From NCBI RefSeq assembly GCF_018619185.1, contig NZ_JAAXYC010000016.1, positions 1-56,394 of the forward strand: a DNA stretch of 56,394 nucleotides, written 5' to 3'. Positions 6,073-14,913 of this stretch are shown here, in pieces. The notes under the pieces were generated by a model. That model worked only from the letters and a program-made list of their open reading frames with translations. It did not search any database and was not told the origin of the DNA. The stretch comes from Streptomyces sp. McG3. Its GTDB lineage: Bacteria; Actinomycetota; Actinomycetes; Streptomycetales; Streptomycetaceae. Position 1 is the stretch's first letter, and each line of letters begins with the position of its first letter. The translations under genes were made by a program, and so were the position numbers.

Positions 6073-8289
6073 TCAGGTCTCGTCCGCGCCCTCCTCGGGC
6101 TCACCATCAATCGCCTCACCTGCGCAGATGGCCAGAACATCGGTGCCGAAGCGGCTCAACTTCCGGTTGCCGACGCCGGCGATGACGACCAGCTCGCCCT
6201 CGGTGGACGGCACGGCCTCGGCGATCGCCATGAGCGTCTTCTCGGTGAACACGCAGAAGTCCGGCTGCCCCAGCAGGGCCGCCTGGGCCGCGCGCCAGTC
6301 GTACAGCCGCCCGTACAGCGCCTCGTCCATGTCCGAGGGGCACTCCTCGCAGCGCATCAGCTTCATCTCACCCGCGTCGGTGAGCGTGCGTCCGCAGACC
6401 CGGCAGCGCACCGGGCTCCTGGGCTTGCGCTCGACGGCCGGGGTCCGCTCGACGGCGGCCCGGCCGGATCCCCGGTCGATCCCGCCGCCACCGCCGACGC
6501 CGCCCCGCGTGCCGGCCCCCGCCGAGCCCGGCCGCAGCCCGTTCAGGAAGCGGGTCGGCCGCCGGCTCGCCCGGCCGCCCGGTGACCGGGACAGCGCCCA
6601 GGAGAGCGAGAGGTGGACGCGGGCGCGGGTGATTCCGACGTACATCAGGCGCCGCTCCTCCTCGACCTGCTCGTCGGTCTTGGCGTAGGCGATCGGCATC
6701 ATGCCCTCGGTGAGGCCGACCAGGAACACGGCGTCCCATTCCAGGCCCTTCGCCGAGTGCAGCGAGGCCAGGGTCACCCCCTGGACCGTCGGGGCGTGCT
6801 GGGCGGCCGCCCGCTCGTCCAGCTCACGCACCAGGTCGGTCAGGGTCGCCCCCGGTTTCGCCGTCTCGAAGTCCTCCGCGAGGCGCACCAGCGCGGCCAG
6901 CGACTCCCAGCGGTCCCGCACGGCTCCCGACCCGGCGGGCGGCCGGCTGGTCCAGCCCTTGGTGGAGAGGACCGCCCGCACCTGGGAGGCCAGGTCCTCC
7001 GCCCCGTCGAGGAGGGAGTCGTTGCCTCCGGCGCGGGCCGCGCCGCGCAGGGCGGTGCCCGCCTCGCGGACCTCGGCCCGCTCGAAGAACCGCTCGGCGC
7101 CGCGCAGCTGGTAGGGCACCCCGGCGTCCGCGAGTGCCTGCTCGTAGACCTCGGACTGGGAGTTGACGCGGTAGAGGACGGCGATCTCACCGGCCGGCAC
7201 ACCCGCGGCGACGAGATCGCGGATCCGCCGGGCGGTGCCCTCGGCCTCGGTGGGCTCGTCGGAATACTCCGTGTAGGCGGGCTCGGGCCCCTTGTCGCGC
7301 TGCGAGACCAGCTCAAGCCGGTGGTCGGCCGCCTTGCCGTGGGCCTGGCTCAGCAGGCCGTTGGCGAGGTGGACGACCTGGGGGGTGGAGCGGTAGTCCC
7401 GCACCAGCTTGACCACGGTCGCCCCGGGGTGGCGGGTGCGGAAGTTCAGCAGGTGGTCGGGGGTGGCCCCGGTGAAGGAGTAGATCGTCTGGCTGGCGTC
7501 GCCGACGACGCAGAGATCGTCCCGGTCGCCGACCCAGAGGTCGAGCAGCCGCTGCTGGAGCGGGCTCACGTCCTGGTACTCGTCGACGACGAAGTGCTGG
7601 TACTGGCCGCGCACGTGCTCGGCGATGTCGCTCCGGTCCTGGAGGATGCCGACGGTGAGCAGCAGCACGTCCTCGAAGTCGATCACCGAGCGGTCGCGCT
7701 TGAGCTGTTCGTACGTGGAGTAGATCTGGGAGAGGACCGCCGGATCGCGGGGGGCGTCCCGCTGGGTCTTGGCGACGGCAGCCGGATAGTCGGCGGGGAC
7801 GGTCTGGGTGACCTTGGCCCACTCAATCTCGCTGGTGACGTCCCGCAGCTCGTTGCGGTCGAGCCGCAGCTCGCAGCGGGCGGCGGCCTCGGCGACCAGC
7901 TGCACCTTCCGCTCCAGCAGCCGGGGCAGCTCGCCACCGACTGCTTTCGGCCAGAAGTACTGGAGCTGGCGGAGGGCGGCGGAGTGGAAGGTCCGTGCCT
8001 GGACGCCGGTCGCGCCGAGCTGTCGCAGGCGGCCGCGCATCTCCCCGGCGGCCCGGTTGGTGAAGGTGACGGCGAGCACGGTGGCCGGCTGGAGGATGCC
8101 CGCACGCACCCCGTACGCGATGCGGTGCGTGATCGCGCGGGTCTTGCCCGTACCGGCTCCGGCCAGCACGCACACCGGTCCGTGCAGGGCCAGAGCCACC
8201 TCGCGCTGCTCGGGGTCGAGCCCGTCGAGCACGGCGTCCGGGGTCTCGGGAACCTGGGGGAAGAGGGTGGAGTGCGTTGCTGCTGTCAC
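6073..8289 (-). CDS. uvrD2: ATP-dependent DNA helicase UvrD2
   Basis: This is a 738-aa superfamily 1A helicase. Walker A is GAGTGKT (44-50), followed by LAVTFTNRAAGEM (motif Ia), VVDEYQDVSPLQQ (motif II), GDASQTIYSFTGA (motif III), VRDYRSTPQ (motif IV), SLHSAKGLEWDAV (motif V) and YVGITRAR (motif VI). The C-terminal part has a tetracysteine zinc module (CRVCG and CEECP) and then an HRDC-like domain, the layout of actinobacterial UvrD2. The frame is open to 8550, but GTG 8289 starts the protein just before the conserved region (VTAATHSTLF). UvrD2 unwinds DNA in repair and is essential in mycobacteria. It is divergent from the mycoredoxin gene, as in M. tuberculosis. Confidence 0.92.
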   Translation of the reverse strand: MTAATHSTLFPQVPETPDAVLDGLDPEQREVALALHGPVCVLAGAGTGKTRAITHRIAYGVRAGILQPATVLAVTFTNRAAGEMRGRLRQLGATGVQARTFHSAALRQLQYFWPKAVGGELPRLLERKVQLVAEAAARCELRLDRNELRDVTSEIEWAKVTQTVPADYPAAVAKTQRDAPRDPAVLSQIYSTYEQLKRDRSVIDFEDVLLLTVGILQDRSDIAEHVRGQYQHFVVDEYQDVSPLQQRLLDLWVGDRDDLCVVGDASQTIYSFTGATPDHLLNFRTRHPGATVVKLVRDYRSTPQVVHLANGLLSQAHGKAADHRLELVSQRDKGPEPAYTEYSDEPTEAEGTARRIRDLVAAGVPAGEIAVLYRVNSQSEVYEQALADAGVPYQLRGAERFFERAEVREAGTALRGAARAGGNDSLLDGAEDLASQVRAVLSTKGWTSRPPAGSGAVRDRWESLAALVRLAEDFETAKPGATLTDLVRELDERAAAQHAPTVQGVTLASLHSAKGLEWDAVFLVGLTEGMMPIAYAKTDEQVEEERRLMYVGITRARVHLSLSWALSRSPGGRASRRPTRFLNGLRPGSAGAGTRGGVGGGGGIDRGSGRAAVERTPAVERKPRSPVRCRVCGRTLTDAGEMKLMRCEECPSDMDEALYGRLYDWRAAQAALLGQPDFCVFTEKTLMAIAEAVPSTEGELVVIAGVGNRKLSRFGTDVLAICAGEAIDGEPEEGADET

Positions 8290-8518
8290 CCCGCCATGCT
8301 GCCAGGTCCCCAGGGGCGGATGCGGCGGTTGTCCACAGGGGTGAGGTATTCGTCGTACCGGCTGGCGCGGCACGGGGGCCGGTACGGGGGCGTGGTGGGA
8401 ATGGTGGCCGCGTCCCGTACGTTCCTTATCCATGCGGAAGGGCCACCGACAGCGGCCGGACCGCGAGTGACGCTGCCGGCCGCGCAGCGTAGGGACGAGA
8501 CGAAGGAGCGCCAGCGAC

Positions 8519-8773
8519 ATGGCGGGCACTGTGACGATGTACAGCACCACCTGGTGCGGCTACTGCCGTCGGCTGAAGAGCCAGATGGACCGCGAGGGCA
8601 TCGCGTACAACGAGGTCAACATCGAGCACGACCCGGAGTCGGCCGCGTTCGTCGAGAAGGCGAATGGCGGAAACCAGACGGTCCCCACGCTGCTGATCGT
8701 GGCCCCCTCGGGCACCGAGTCGGTCATGACGAACCCGTCCCTCGCCCAGGTGAAGCAGGCGCTCGCCGCCTGA
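8519..8773 (+). CDS. mrx1: mycoredoxin (glutaredoxin-like)
   Basis: This is an 84-aa thioredoxin-fold protein. The active-site CGYC is at 13-16 (TTWCGYCRR) and the cis-Pro motif TVPT occurs near residue 60. ATG 8519 has AAGGAG at 8503-8508. Mycoredoxin-1 reduces protein mixed disulfides with mycothiol, the main low-molecular-weight thiol of actinobacteria. It draws electrons from mycothiol and mycothione reductase. The position between uvrD2 and nudC matches Rv3198A. It acts in the cytoplasm. Confidence 0.92.
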   Translation: MAGTVTMYSTTWCGYCRRLKSQMDREGIAYNEVNIEHDPESAAFVEKANGGNQTVPTLLIVAPSGTESVMTNPSLAQVKQALAA

Positions 8774-8805
8774 TCCCGGCCGATGGACGACCGCCCGTCG
8801 CGCGT

Positions 8806-8838
8806 ACGACTGCCCCCGGCACCGCCGGGGGCAGTCGT
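8806..8838. terminator. bidirectional terminator between mrx1 and nudC
   Basis: A perfect 15-bp inverted repeat (8806-8820 and 8824-8838) with a 3-nt loop lies between the convergent mrx1 (+) and nudC (-) genes. Confidence 0.85.
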
Positions 8839-8852
8839 GTGTCCGGGGGTGC

Positions 8853-9809
8853 TCAGTCGGTCCGCTTCGCGCTGCCGGGCCGCGGGAGCGGCTTGCCGTA
8901 CCAGAGCTCGATCAGGCGGGCCGCGATCGAGATGCCGAACGGGGGCATGACCTCGCCGGACTCGAAGGCGGCGGTGAGGTCCTCGCGGGAGAACCAGCGG
9001 GCCTCCTCGATCTCCTCGCCGTCGACGGTGATGTCGAAGGTGGTCGCCCGCGCCATGAAGCCGAGCATCAGGCTGGAGGGGAACGGCCAGGGCTGGCTGG
9101 CGATGTACTCGACCTCGCCGACGGTGACCCCGGCCTCCTCGTAGACCTCGCGGGCCACGGACTGTTCGATCGACTCCCCCGGCTCGACGAACCCGGCGAG
9201 CGTGGAGAAGCGGCCCTCCGGCCAGTGCACCTGGCGGCCCAGCAGGGCCCGGTCCTGATCGTCGGTGACCAGCATGATGACCGCCGGGTCGGTGCGCGGG
9301 TAGTGCTCGGCGCCGCAGGCCTGGCAGCGGCGGATGTGGCCGGCCGCCGCGATGACGGTGCGCTCGCCGCAGCGGGAGCAGAAGCGGTGCAGCCGCTGCC
9401 AGTTCTCCAGGGCGACGGCGTGCGCCATCAGGCCCGCGTCGCGGGGGCCGAGGAGAAGTCCCGCCTCGCGGAGCCCGGCGGGCCGGGCCGACTGGTCCAT
9501 GCGGCCGGGCAGCGAGTCCTTCTGGAGCGCGAAGTAACTGACGCCGTCCTCGTCGGTGCCGAGGAAATACCGGTGGGTCTCGGTGACCGGGGCCTCGAAG
9601 GCCTGGGTCATGACGATCTCGGTGCCCCCGTCGGGGGTGTCGTCGATCAGCACCTGCCCGCCGGAGACGACGAAGACGCGGGTCGTCGGGTGGCTCCACG
9701 CCACGGCCAGCCACGCCTCGTCGAGGCGGTGGTGTGCCGCGCGGTCGATGCCGCTCGGCGCGGTGAGGCCGATCGGGCGGTCTGCGGTGGCGTTGTCGAA
9801 GGTGCTCAC
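8853..9809 (-). CDS. nudC: NAD(+) diphosphatase NudC (Nudix)
   Basis: This 318-aa protein starts at GTG 9809. The four-Cys zinc ribbon (FCSRCGE and CQACGAEH) separates the N-terminal domain from the Nudix domain. The Nudix box begins GFVEPGESIEQ and ends REVYEEAGV. The NudC-specific SQPWPFPSSLM motif follows, so the pyrophosphatase acts on NADH/NAD rather than on general nucleotides. In bacteria NudC also removes NAD caps from RNA. The M. tuberculosis counterpart is Rv3199c. It is downstream of the M20 dipeptidase gene on the same strand. Confidence 0.93.
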   Translation of the reverse strand: MSTFDNATADRPIGLTAPSGIDRAAHHRLDEAWLAVAWSHPTTRVFVVSGGQVLIDDTPDGGTEIVMTQAFEAPVTETHRYFLGTDEDGVSYFALQKDSLPGRMDQSARPAGLREAGLLLGPRDAGLMAHAVALENWQRLHRFCSRCGERTVIAAAGHIRRCQACGAEHYPRTDPAVIMLVTDDQDRALLGRQVHWPEGRFSTLAGFVEPGESIEQSVAREVYEEAGVTVGEVEYIASQPWPFPSSLMLGFMARATTFDITVDGEEIEEARWFSREDLTAAFESGEVMPPFGISIAARLIELWYGKPLPRPGSAKRTD

Positions 9810-9916
9810 AGGTGCTTCCTACTCCCCCTGGGTGGATCGGGTGTGCACAGGTACGTGGAGGGTGTGCAGAGGATTCAGCGGAGTTCCGGTTCCGGGCGTT
9901 CAGGAGTTCCGGGCAT

Positions 9917-11311
9917 TCAGCGCAGTGCCGTGGCCAGCTCGCCCCACAGGTGGGCGGTCGTCTCCACACCCTTGAGCAGCAGGTCGAGCTCGACCTTCTC
10001 GTCGGGGGCGTGCCAGCCGTCGGAGGGTACGGAGATGCCGAGGAAGAGGACGGGTGCGCCGAGCACGTCCCTGAGGTCGGCGGCGGGGCCGGAGCCTCCC
10101 TCGCGGGTGAAGAGGATCTTCTTCCCGAAGGCCCGGCCCATCGCGCGGGCCACCGCCTGGAGGGCGGGGTGGTCCAGCGGGGTCAGGCAGGGGCGGGTGG
10201 CCGGCTGGAAGGCGATCCGGTGGCGGACGCCCGCCGGGATGCGGGACTCGGCCCAGCTCCGGACGGCCTGCTGCACGCGGTCGGGGTCCTGGCCGTCGAC
10301 CAGCCGGAAGCTGATCTTCACCAGGGCCGAGGAGGGAATGATCGTCTTGCTGCCGGCGCCCTGGTAGCCACCGCCGATGCCGTTGACCTCGGCGGTGGGG
10401 CGGGCCCAGACGCGCTCCAGCGTGGAATAACCGGCCTCGCCGGCCGCGGCACCCGACTTCGCGGTGCGCAGCCAGGTGGCCTCGTCGAAGGGCAGCTCGG
10501 CGAAGAGGGCCCGCTCGGTGTCGGTGAGGTCGGTGACCCCGTCGTAGAAGCCGGGGACCGCGACCTTGCCGTCCGTGTCGTGGAGGGCGGCGACGAGGCG
10601 GGCGATCTCGGTGGCCGGGTTGGGGACGGCTCCGCCGAACGATCCGGAGTGGATGTCCTGGGCGGGGCCGTACAGCTCGATCTCGCACTCCGCGAGGCCG
10701 CGCATGCCGGTGCAGACGGTCGGGGTGTCCTCGTCCCACATGCCGGTGTCCGAGACGATCACCGCGTCGGCGGCGAGCCGGTCCGCCTGCCGCTCGGCCA
10801 GGGCGCGGAAGTTCGGGGAGCCCGACTCCTCCTCGCCCTCGATCAGCAGCTTGAGGTGGACGGCGGGGGTGGAGCGGCCGGTCGCCGCGAGGTGGGCGCG
10901 GACCCCGAGGGTGTGGAAGAACACCTGGCCCTTGTCGTCGGCCGCGCCGCGTCCGTGCATCCGGCCGTCCCGGATCACCGGCTCGAACGGGTCGGTCGCC
11001 CAGCCGTCCTCGCGGGCGGCGGGCTGCACGTCGTGATGGCCGTAGACCAGGACCGTCGGGGCGTCCGGGTCCTCGCTGGGCCACTCGGCGAAGACCGCCG
11101 GCGCTCCGGGGGTCTCCCAGATCTCGGTGACCGGGAAGCCGGTCTCCTTGAGCTTGGCGCTCAGCCACTCCGCGCTGCGCCGTACGTCCCCGTCGTGCTC
11201 CGGCTGCGCGGACACGGACGGGATGCGCAGCCACTCCGCGAGGTCGTCGAGGAAGGCTGCGCGATGCTGTTCGGTGTACGTACGGACGGCGCTGTCCGGG
11301 GTCTCGCTCAT
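9917..11311 (-). CDS. M20-family metallodipeptidase
   Basis: The gene encodes 464 aa from ATG 11311. M20 metal ligands and catalytic residues are visible: GHHDVQP (His and Asp), GRGAADDKGQ (bridging Asp), EGEEESGS (Glu pair), VSDTGMW, and a final His in SDGWHAPDEK. The lid/dimerisation domain begins near FGGAVPNPATE. Members such as carnosinase-like and CNDP-type dipeptidases hydrolyse dipeptides with two Zn or Mn ions in the cytoplasm. The spacing on either side suggests transcription with nudC. Substrate specificity is not readable from sequence. Confidence 0.9.
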   Translation of the reverse strand: MSETPDSAVRTYTEQHRAAFLDDLAEWLRIPSVSAQPEHDGDVRRSAEWLSAKLKETGFPVTEIWETPGAPAVFAEWPSEDPDAPTVLVYGHHDVQPAAREDGWATDPFEPVIRDGRMHGRGAADDKGQVFFHTLGVRAHLAATGRSTPAVHLKLLIEGEEESGSPNFRALAERQADRLAADAVIVSDTGMWDEDTPTVCTGMRGLAECEIELYGPAQDIHSGSFGGAVPNPATEIARLVAALHDTDGKVAVPGFYDGVTDLTDTERALFAELPFDEATWLRTAKSGAAAGEAGYSTLERVWARPTAEVNGIGGGYQGAGSKTIIPSSALVKISFRLVDGQDPDRVQQAVRSWAESRIPAGVRHRIAFQPATRPCLTPLDHPALQAVARAMGRAFGKKILFTREGGSGPAADLRDVLGAPVLFLGISVPSDGWHAPDEKVELDLLLKGVETTAHLWGELATALR

Positions 11312-11321
11312 GCTCTTGAGC

Positions 11322-14300
11322 CTATCCGTCCTCGGGGGCCGGCTCGTCCAGCAGGATGCGCTCCAGCTCTGCCCGGCCGGGCAGTCCGCGCGGATGGACG
11401 GTCTCCCCGCTGCGTACGTAGAGGAAGGCGGCGGTGACCTCTTCGAGCGGCAGATCGTGCAGTTCGGCCCAGGCGAGGCGGTAGACGGCGAGCTGGAGCG
11501 GGTCGGCGGTGCGGTGGCGGGTGGTCTTCCAGTCGACGATCTCGTACCGGTCGCCCGTGCGGTAGACGGCGTCGATGCGGCCCCGGATGACGCGGCCCGC
11601 CAGGGTGATCTGGAACGGGGTCTCCACCCGGTACGGCGTGCGCCGGGCGTACGCGGTGCGCTCGAACGCCTCCTTCAGCTCGGCGAGGTCCCGCTCGTCG
11701 GCGATCTCCGCGTCGCTCTCGTCGCCCCCGGGCAGTTCGTCGGGGCCGAGCATGGGCAGCGGCAGTTCCTCGTACCGCGACTCCACCCAGGCGTGGAACC
11801 GGGTGCCCCGGCGGGCGGCGGGCTGGGGCGGACGGGGCATGGGCCGGGCCAGCTCCCGGGCGAAGCCGTCGGGGTCATCGGCCAGGCGCAGCAGTTGGGT
11901 GGCGGAGAGCGCGGCGGGCACGAGGACCTCGCGCACGGTGGCGCGGGCGCGGCGCAGCTCCCCGGCCAGGGAGTCCAGGTCCCGGTCCCAGGAGGCGAGG
12001 GTGCGGGCCTCCTCGGGGGTGAGCCGTTCCGCGGGACCGGCGTCCTGGGGGTGGCGGGCGGCCGGGATGTGCGGGGGTGGATGCGGTGCGGTGTCAGGTC
12101 CCGTGTCCGTGTCCGTGTCCGTGTCCAGCACGGTCGCCGGTGTGTCCTGCGCGGTCGCCGGTGCCGTCTCGGGTGCGCCCGGGGGGCGTTCGGTGGGGAG
12201 CGCGTCCCAGTCCCAGTCCTCGTCGACCGGCTCCGCGTCGAACGGCTCCTCCTCGAACAGGTCCGCGTCGAACAGGTCCGCGTCGACCGGTGTGTCATCG
12301 GGCTCGTACGAAGGCTCACCGGTGGCCAGTCGCTCCAGGTGGGCCAGCACCGTGTCCCGGGCGGCGCGGCGGCGGGCGAGGGCGTCGGCGTCCAGCGGGA
12401 GCGGCCAGGCCAGGTCGGCGTCCCGTTCCGCGAGGGCCGGGTTCTCCTCGTCCTCGGCGGGCTCGTCCGCCCAGGCCTCGATCTCCCCGTGGCCCGCCGC
12501 GCAGTGCTCGTACAGCGCGTCGAGGAAGGCGGACGGGCCCCGCGTCCGCTTCTGGGACGGGCCCCACCAGTGGCCGGAGCCGAGGAGCAGGGAGCGGGGG
12601 CGGGTGAAGGTGACGTAGCCGAGGCGCAGTTCCTCCGTGTGCTGGTGCTCCTTCATCTGCGCCTTGAACGCCTTGATCCCCTGGGCGTCGAGGCCGTCGT
12701 GCGTGTCCAGGGCCGGGAGCGTCGCCGCGTCGCCGCGCAGGGCGTGCGGGAGCACCTGGGCCTGGGCGGTCCACGCCTCCCGGGCCCGGTCGCTCGGGAA
12801 CTGGCCCGTGACCAGTCCGGGTGCGGCGACGACGTCCCACTCCAGGCCCTTGGACTTGTGGGCGGTGAGGACCTTGACGGTGTTCTCGCCGCCGGGCAGC
12901 GCGTTGTCCAGGCCCTTCTCGTACTGCGCGGCGGTCCGCAGGAAGCCGAGGAAGGCGAGCAGGGTCGCCTCGCCGTCGAGGGAGGCGAACCGGGCCGCGG
13001 TGTCCAGGAAGTTGGCGAGGGTCTCCCGTCGGCGGGCGGCCAGCGCCTGCGGGGACGCGGACAGCTCGACCTCCAGTCCGGTGGTGGCCAGGACCCGGTG
13101 CAGGACGTCCATCAGGGGGTCCGCGAGCGAGCGGCGCAGGTCGCGCAGCTCCCGGGCGAGGCGGGCGAAGCGGACCCGGGCCTCGGCGGAGAACGGCAGC
13201 CCGTCGTCGGCCGCGTCCCCCACGACCAGGAAGGTGTCCAGCGCGTCCGCGAGCGATATCACCTCGGCCGGGTCCGTGCCCTCGACCGCGTCCGCGAGCC
13301 GCTGGTCCGCGTCGGCGTCGTCCGCGTGGCCGGCCCGGTGCACGAGGAGGCGGGCGCGGCGGCCCAGGAGCGCGAGGTCCCGGGGGCCGATGCGCCAGCG
13401 CGGTCCGGTGAGGAGGCGGACCAGGGAGGCGTTGGCCCCCGGGTCCTGGAGGACCTCGCAGACGGCGACCAGGTCCGCCACCTCGGGAAGGTGGAGCAGC
13501 CCGGCGAGGCCGACGACCTCGACCGGGATGTCCCGGGCGACCAGCGCCGCCTGGATCTCGGGGAAGTCCCCGGCGGTGCGGCACAGGACGGCGATCTCGC
13601 CCGGCGGGGTGCCGGTGCGCACGAGGTGGGCGAGGGAGTCGGCGAGCCAGTCGATCTCCTCGGTGTGCGTGGTCAGCAGGGCGCAGCGGACCATGCCGTC
13701 CCGCTCGGCGCCCGGGGCGGGGCGCAGCGCCTCGACGCCCTCGTGCATCGCCCGCAGGGGTTCGGCGAGGCCGTTGGCGAGCTGGAGGAGCCGGCCGCCG
13801 CTGCGCCGGTTCTCGCTGAGGCTGTAGCGGGTGGCGGGGGCGCCGTCGGAGTGCGGGAAGTGCTCGGGGAAGTCGTCGAGGTTGGCGACGGACGCGCCGC
13901 GCCAGCCGTAGATCGCCTGGCAGGGGTCGCCCACGGCGGTCACCGCGTGGCCGGTGGGCGTGTGACCGCTCTCCCCGGACTCCGTACCGGCTCCGAACAG
14001 CGCGGAGAGCAGCAGCCGCTGGGCCACCGACGTGTCCTGGTATTCGTCGAGGAGGACCACCCGGAACTCCTCGCGCAGGATCTTCCCGACCTCGGGCCGG
14101 GTCAGGGCCAGCTCGGCGGAGAGGGCGATCTGGTCGCCGAAGTCCAGCAGGTCCCGGCTGCGCTTGGCGGTTCGGTAGCGCTCGGTGAGGCCGAGGAGGG
14201 AGCGGCGGGCCTCGGCGGTCTCGGGGATCTTGCGGAGGTCGGCGTTGCTGAGTTTCGTGTGCTCCAGGGCGCTCAGCAGTTCGGTGTCGTGACGGTGCAG

Positions 14301-14858
14301 CGCGCCGGGCCGTACGAGGTGTTCGGACAGCTCCCCGTCGAGCGCCAGGAGATCGCTGACCAGGGTGGGGAAGGACCGGGTGAGCGCCGGATAGGGGCCC
14401 GGGGCCTCGCGCAGCACCTTCGCGGCGAGTTGGTAGCGGGTGGCGTCGGCGAGGAGGCGGGTGGTCGGCTCCAGGCCGATGCGCAGGCCGTGCTCGGTGA
14501 GGAGGCGGCCGGCGAAGGCGTGGTAGGTGGAGATGGTGGGCTCGCCCGGGGGGTTGTCCGGGTCGATGACGTCGGGGTCGGTGACCCCGGCGGCGATGAG
14601 CGCCCTGCGGACGCGCTCGGCCAGCTCGCCCGCCGCCTTGTTGGTGAAGGTGAGGCCGAGGACCTGCTCCGGCGCGACCTGTCCGGTGCCCACCAGCCAG
14701 ACCACACGGGCGGCCATCACCGTGGTCTTGCCCGATCCGGCCCCGGCCACGATCACCTGCGGGGCGGGCGGCGCGGTGATGCAGGCCGTCTGCTCCGGGG
14801 TGAACGGGATCCCGAGGAGCTCCTTGAGCTGCTCGGGATCGGTGATGCGTGGGGACAC
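11322..14858 (-). CDS. adnB: AdnB-type helicase-nuclease subunit
   Basis: This subunit has 1178 aa if started at GTG 14858 (VSPRITDPEQL). A TTG at 14888 is an alternative; neither has a clear SD. The N-terminal UvrD-like motor shows GAGSGKTT (Walker A), LGLTFTNKAAGEL, LLDEYQDTSVAQ, GDPCQAIYGWRGA, LTAHKSKGLEWDVV and YVTFTRPRS. A long acidic, repeat-rich linker (coded by about 12050-12310) leads to a C-terminal RecB-like nuclease with GRIDAVYR and EIVDWKTTR. In mycobacteria AdnAB resects double-strand breaks, and AdnB is the main motor. AdnA lies immediately upstream, so the pair forms an operon. AdnB lacks the Fe-S cysteines seen in AdnA. Confidence 0.88.
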   Translation of the reverse strand: MSPRITDPEQLKELLGIPFTPEQTACITAPPAPQVIVAGAGSGKTTVMAARVVWLVGTGQVAPEQVLGLTFTNKAAGELAERVRRALIAAGVTDPDVIDPDNPPGEPTISTYHAFAGRLLTEHGLRIGLEPTTRLLADATRYQLAAKVLREAPGPYPALTRSFPTLVSDLLALDGELSEHLVRPGALHRHDTELLSALEHTKLSNADLRKIPETAEARRSLLGLTERYRTAKRSRDLLDFGDQIALSAELALTRPEVGKILREEFRVVLLDEYQDTSVAQRLLLSALFGAGTESGESGHTPTGHAVTAVGDPCQAIYGWRGASVANLDDFPEHFPHSDGAPATRYSLSENRRSGGRLLQLANGLAEPLRAMHEGVEALRPAPGAERDGMVRCALLTTHTEEIDWLADSLAHLVRTGTPPGEIAVLCRTAGDFPEIQAALVARDIPVEVVGLAGLLHLPEVADLVAVCEVLQDPGANASLVRLLTGPRWRIGPRDLALLGRRARLLVHRAGHADDADADQRLADAVEGTDPAEVISLADALDTFLVVGDAADDGLPFSAEARVRFARLARELRDLRRSLADPLMDVLHRVLATTGLEVELSASPQALAARRRETLANFLDTAARFASLDGEATLLAFLGFLRTAAQYEKGLDNALPGGENTVKVLTAHKSKGLEWDVVAAPGLVTGQFPSDRAREAWTAQAQVLPHALRGDAATLPALDTHDGLDAQGIKAFKAQMKEHQHTEELRLGYVTFTRPRSLLLGSGHWWGPSQKRTRGPSAFLDALYEHCAAGHGEIEAWADEPAEDEENPALAERDADLAWPLPLDADALARRRAARDTVLAHLERLATGEPSYEPDDTPVDADLFDADLFEEEPFDAEPVDEDWDWDALPTERPPGAPETAPATAQDTPATVLDTDTDTDTGPDTAPHPPPHIPAARHPQDAGPAERLTPEEARTLASWDRDLDSLAGELRRARATVREVLVPAALSATQLLRLADDPDGFARELARPMPRPPQPAARRGTRFHAWVESRYEELPLPMLGPDELPGGDESDAEIADERDLAELKEAFERTAYARRTPYRVETPFQITLAGRVIRGRIDAVYRTGDRYEIVDWKTTRHRTADPLQLAVYRLAWAELHDLPLEEVTAAFLYVRSGETVHPRGLPGRAELERILLDEPAPEDG

Positions 14859-14913
14859 CCGGACAACGGTAACCGGAGCCGCTGACAACCCGGGCCGATG
14901 CCCACGAAAGGCC

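Noticed and set aside
11127..14885. 1252-codon open frame on the plus strand opposite adnB
   Set aside because: The minus strand has all superfamily 1 helicase and nuclease motifs in order. The plus-strand translation shows no known domain and has shadow-frame composition.
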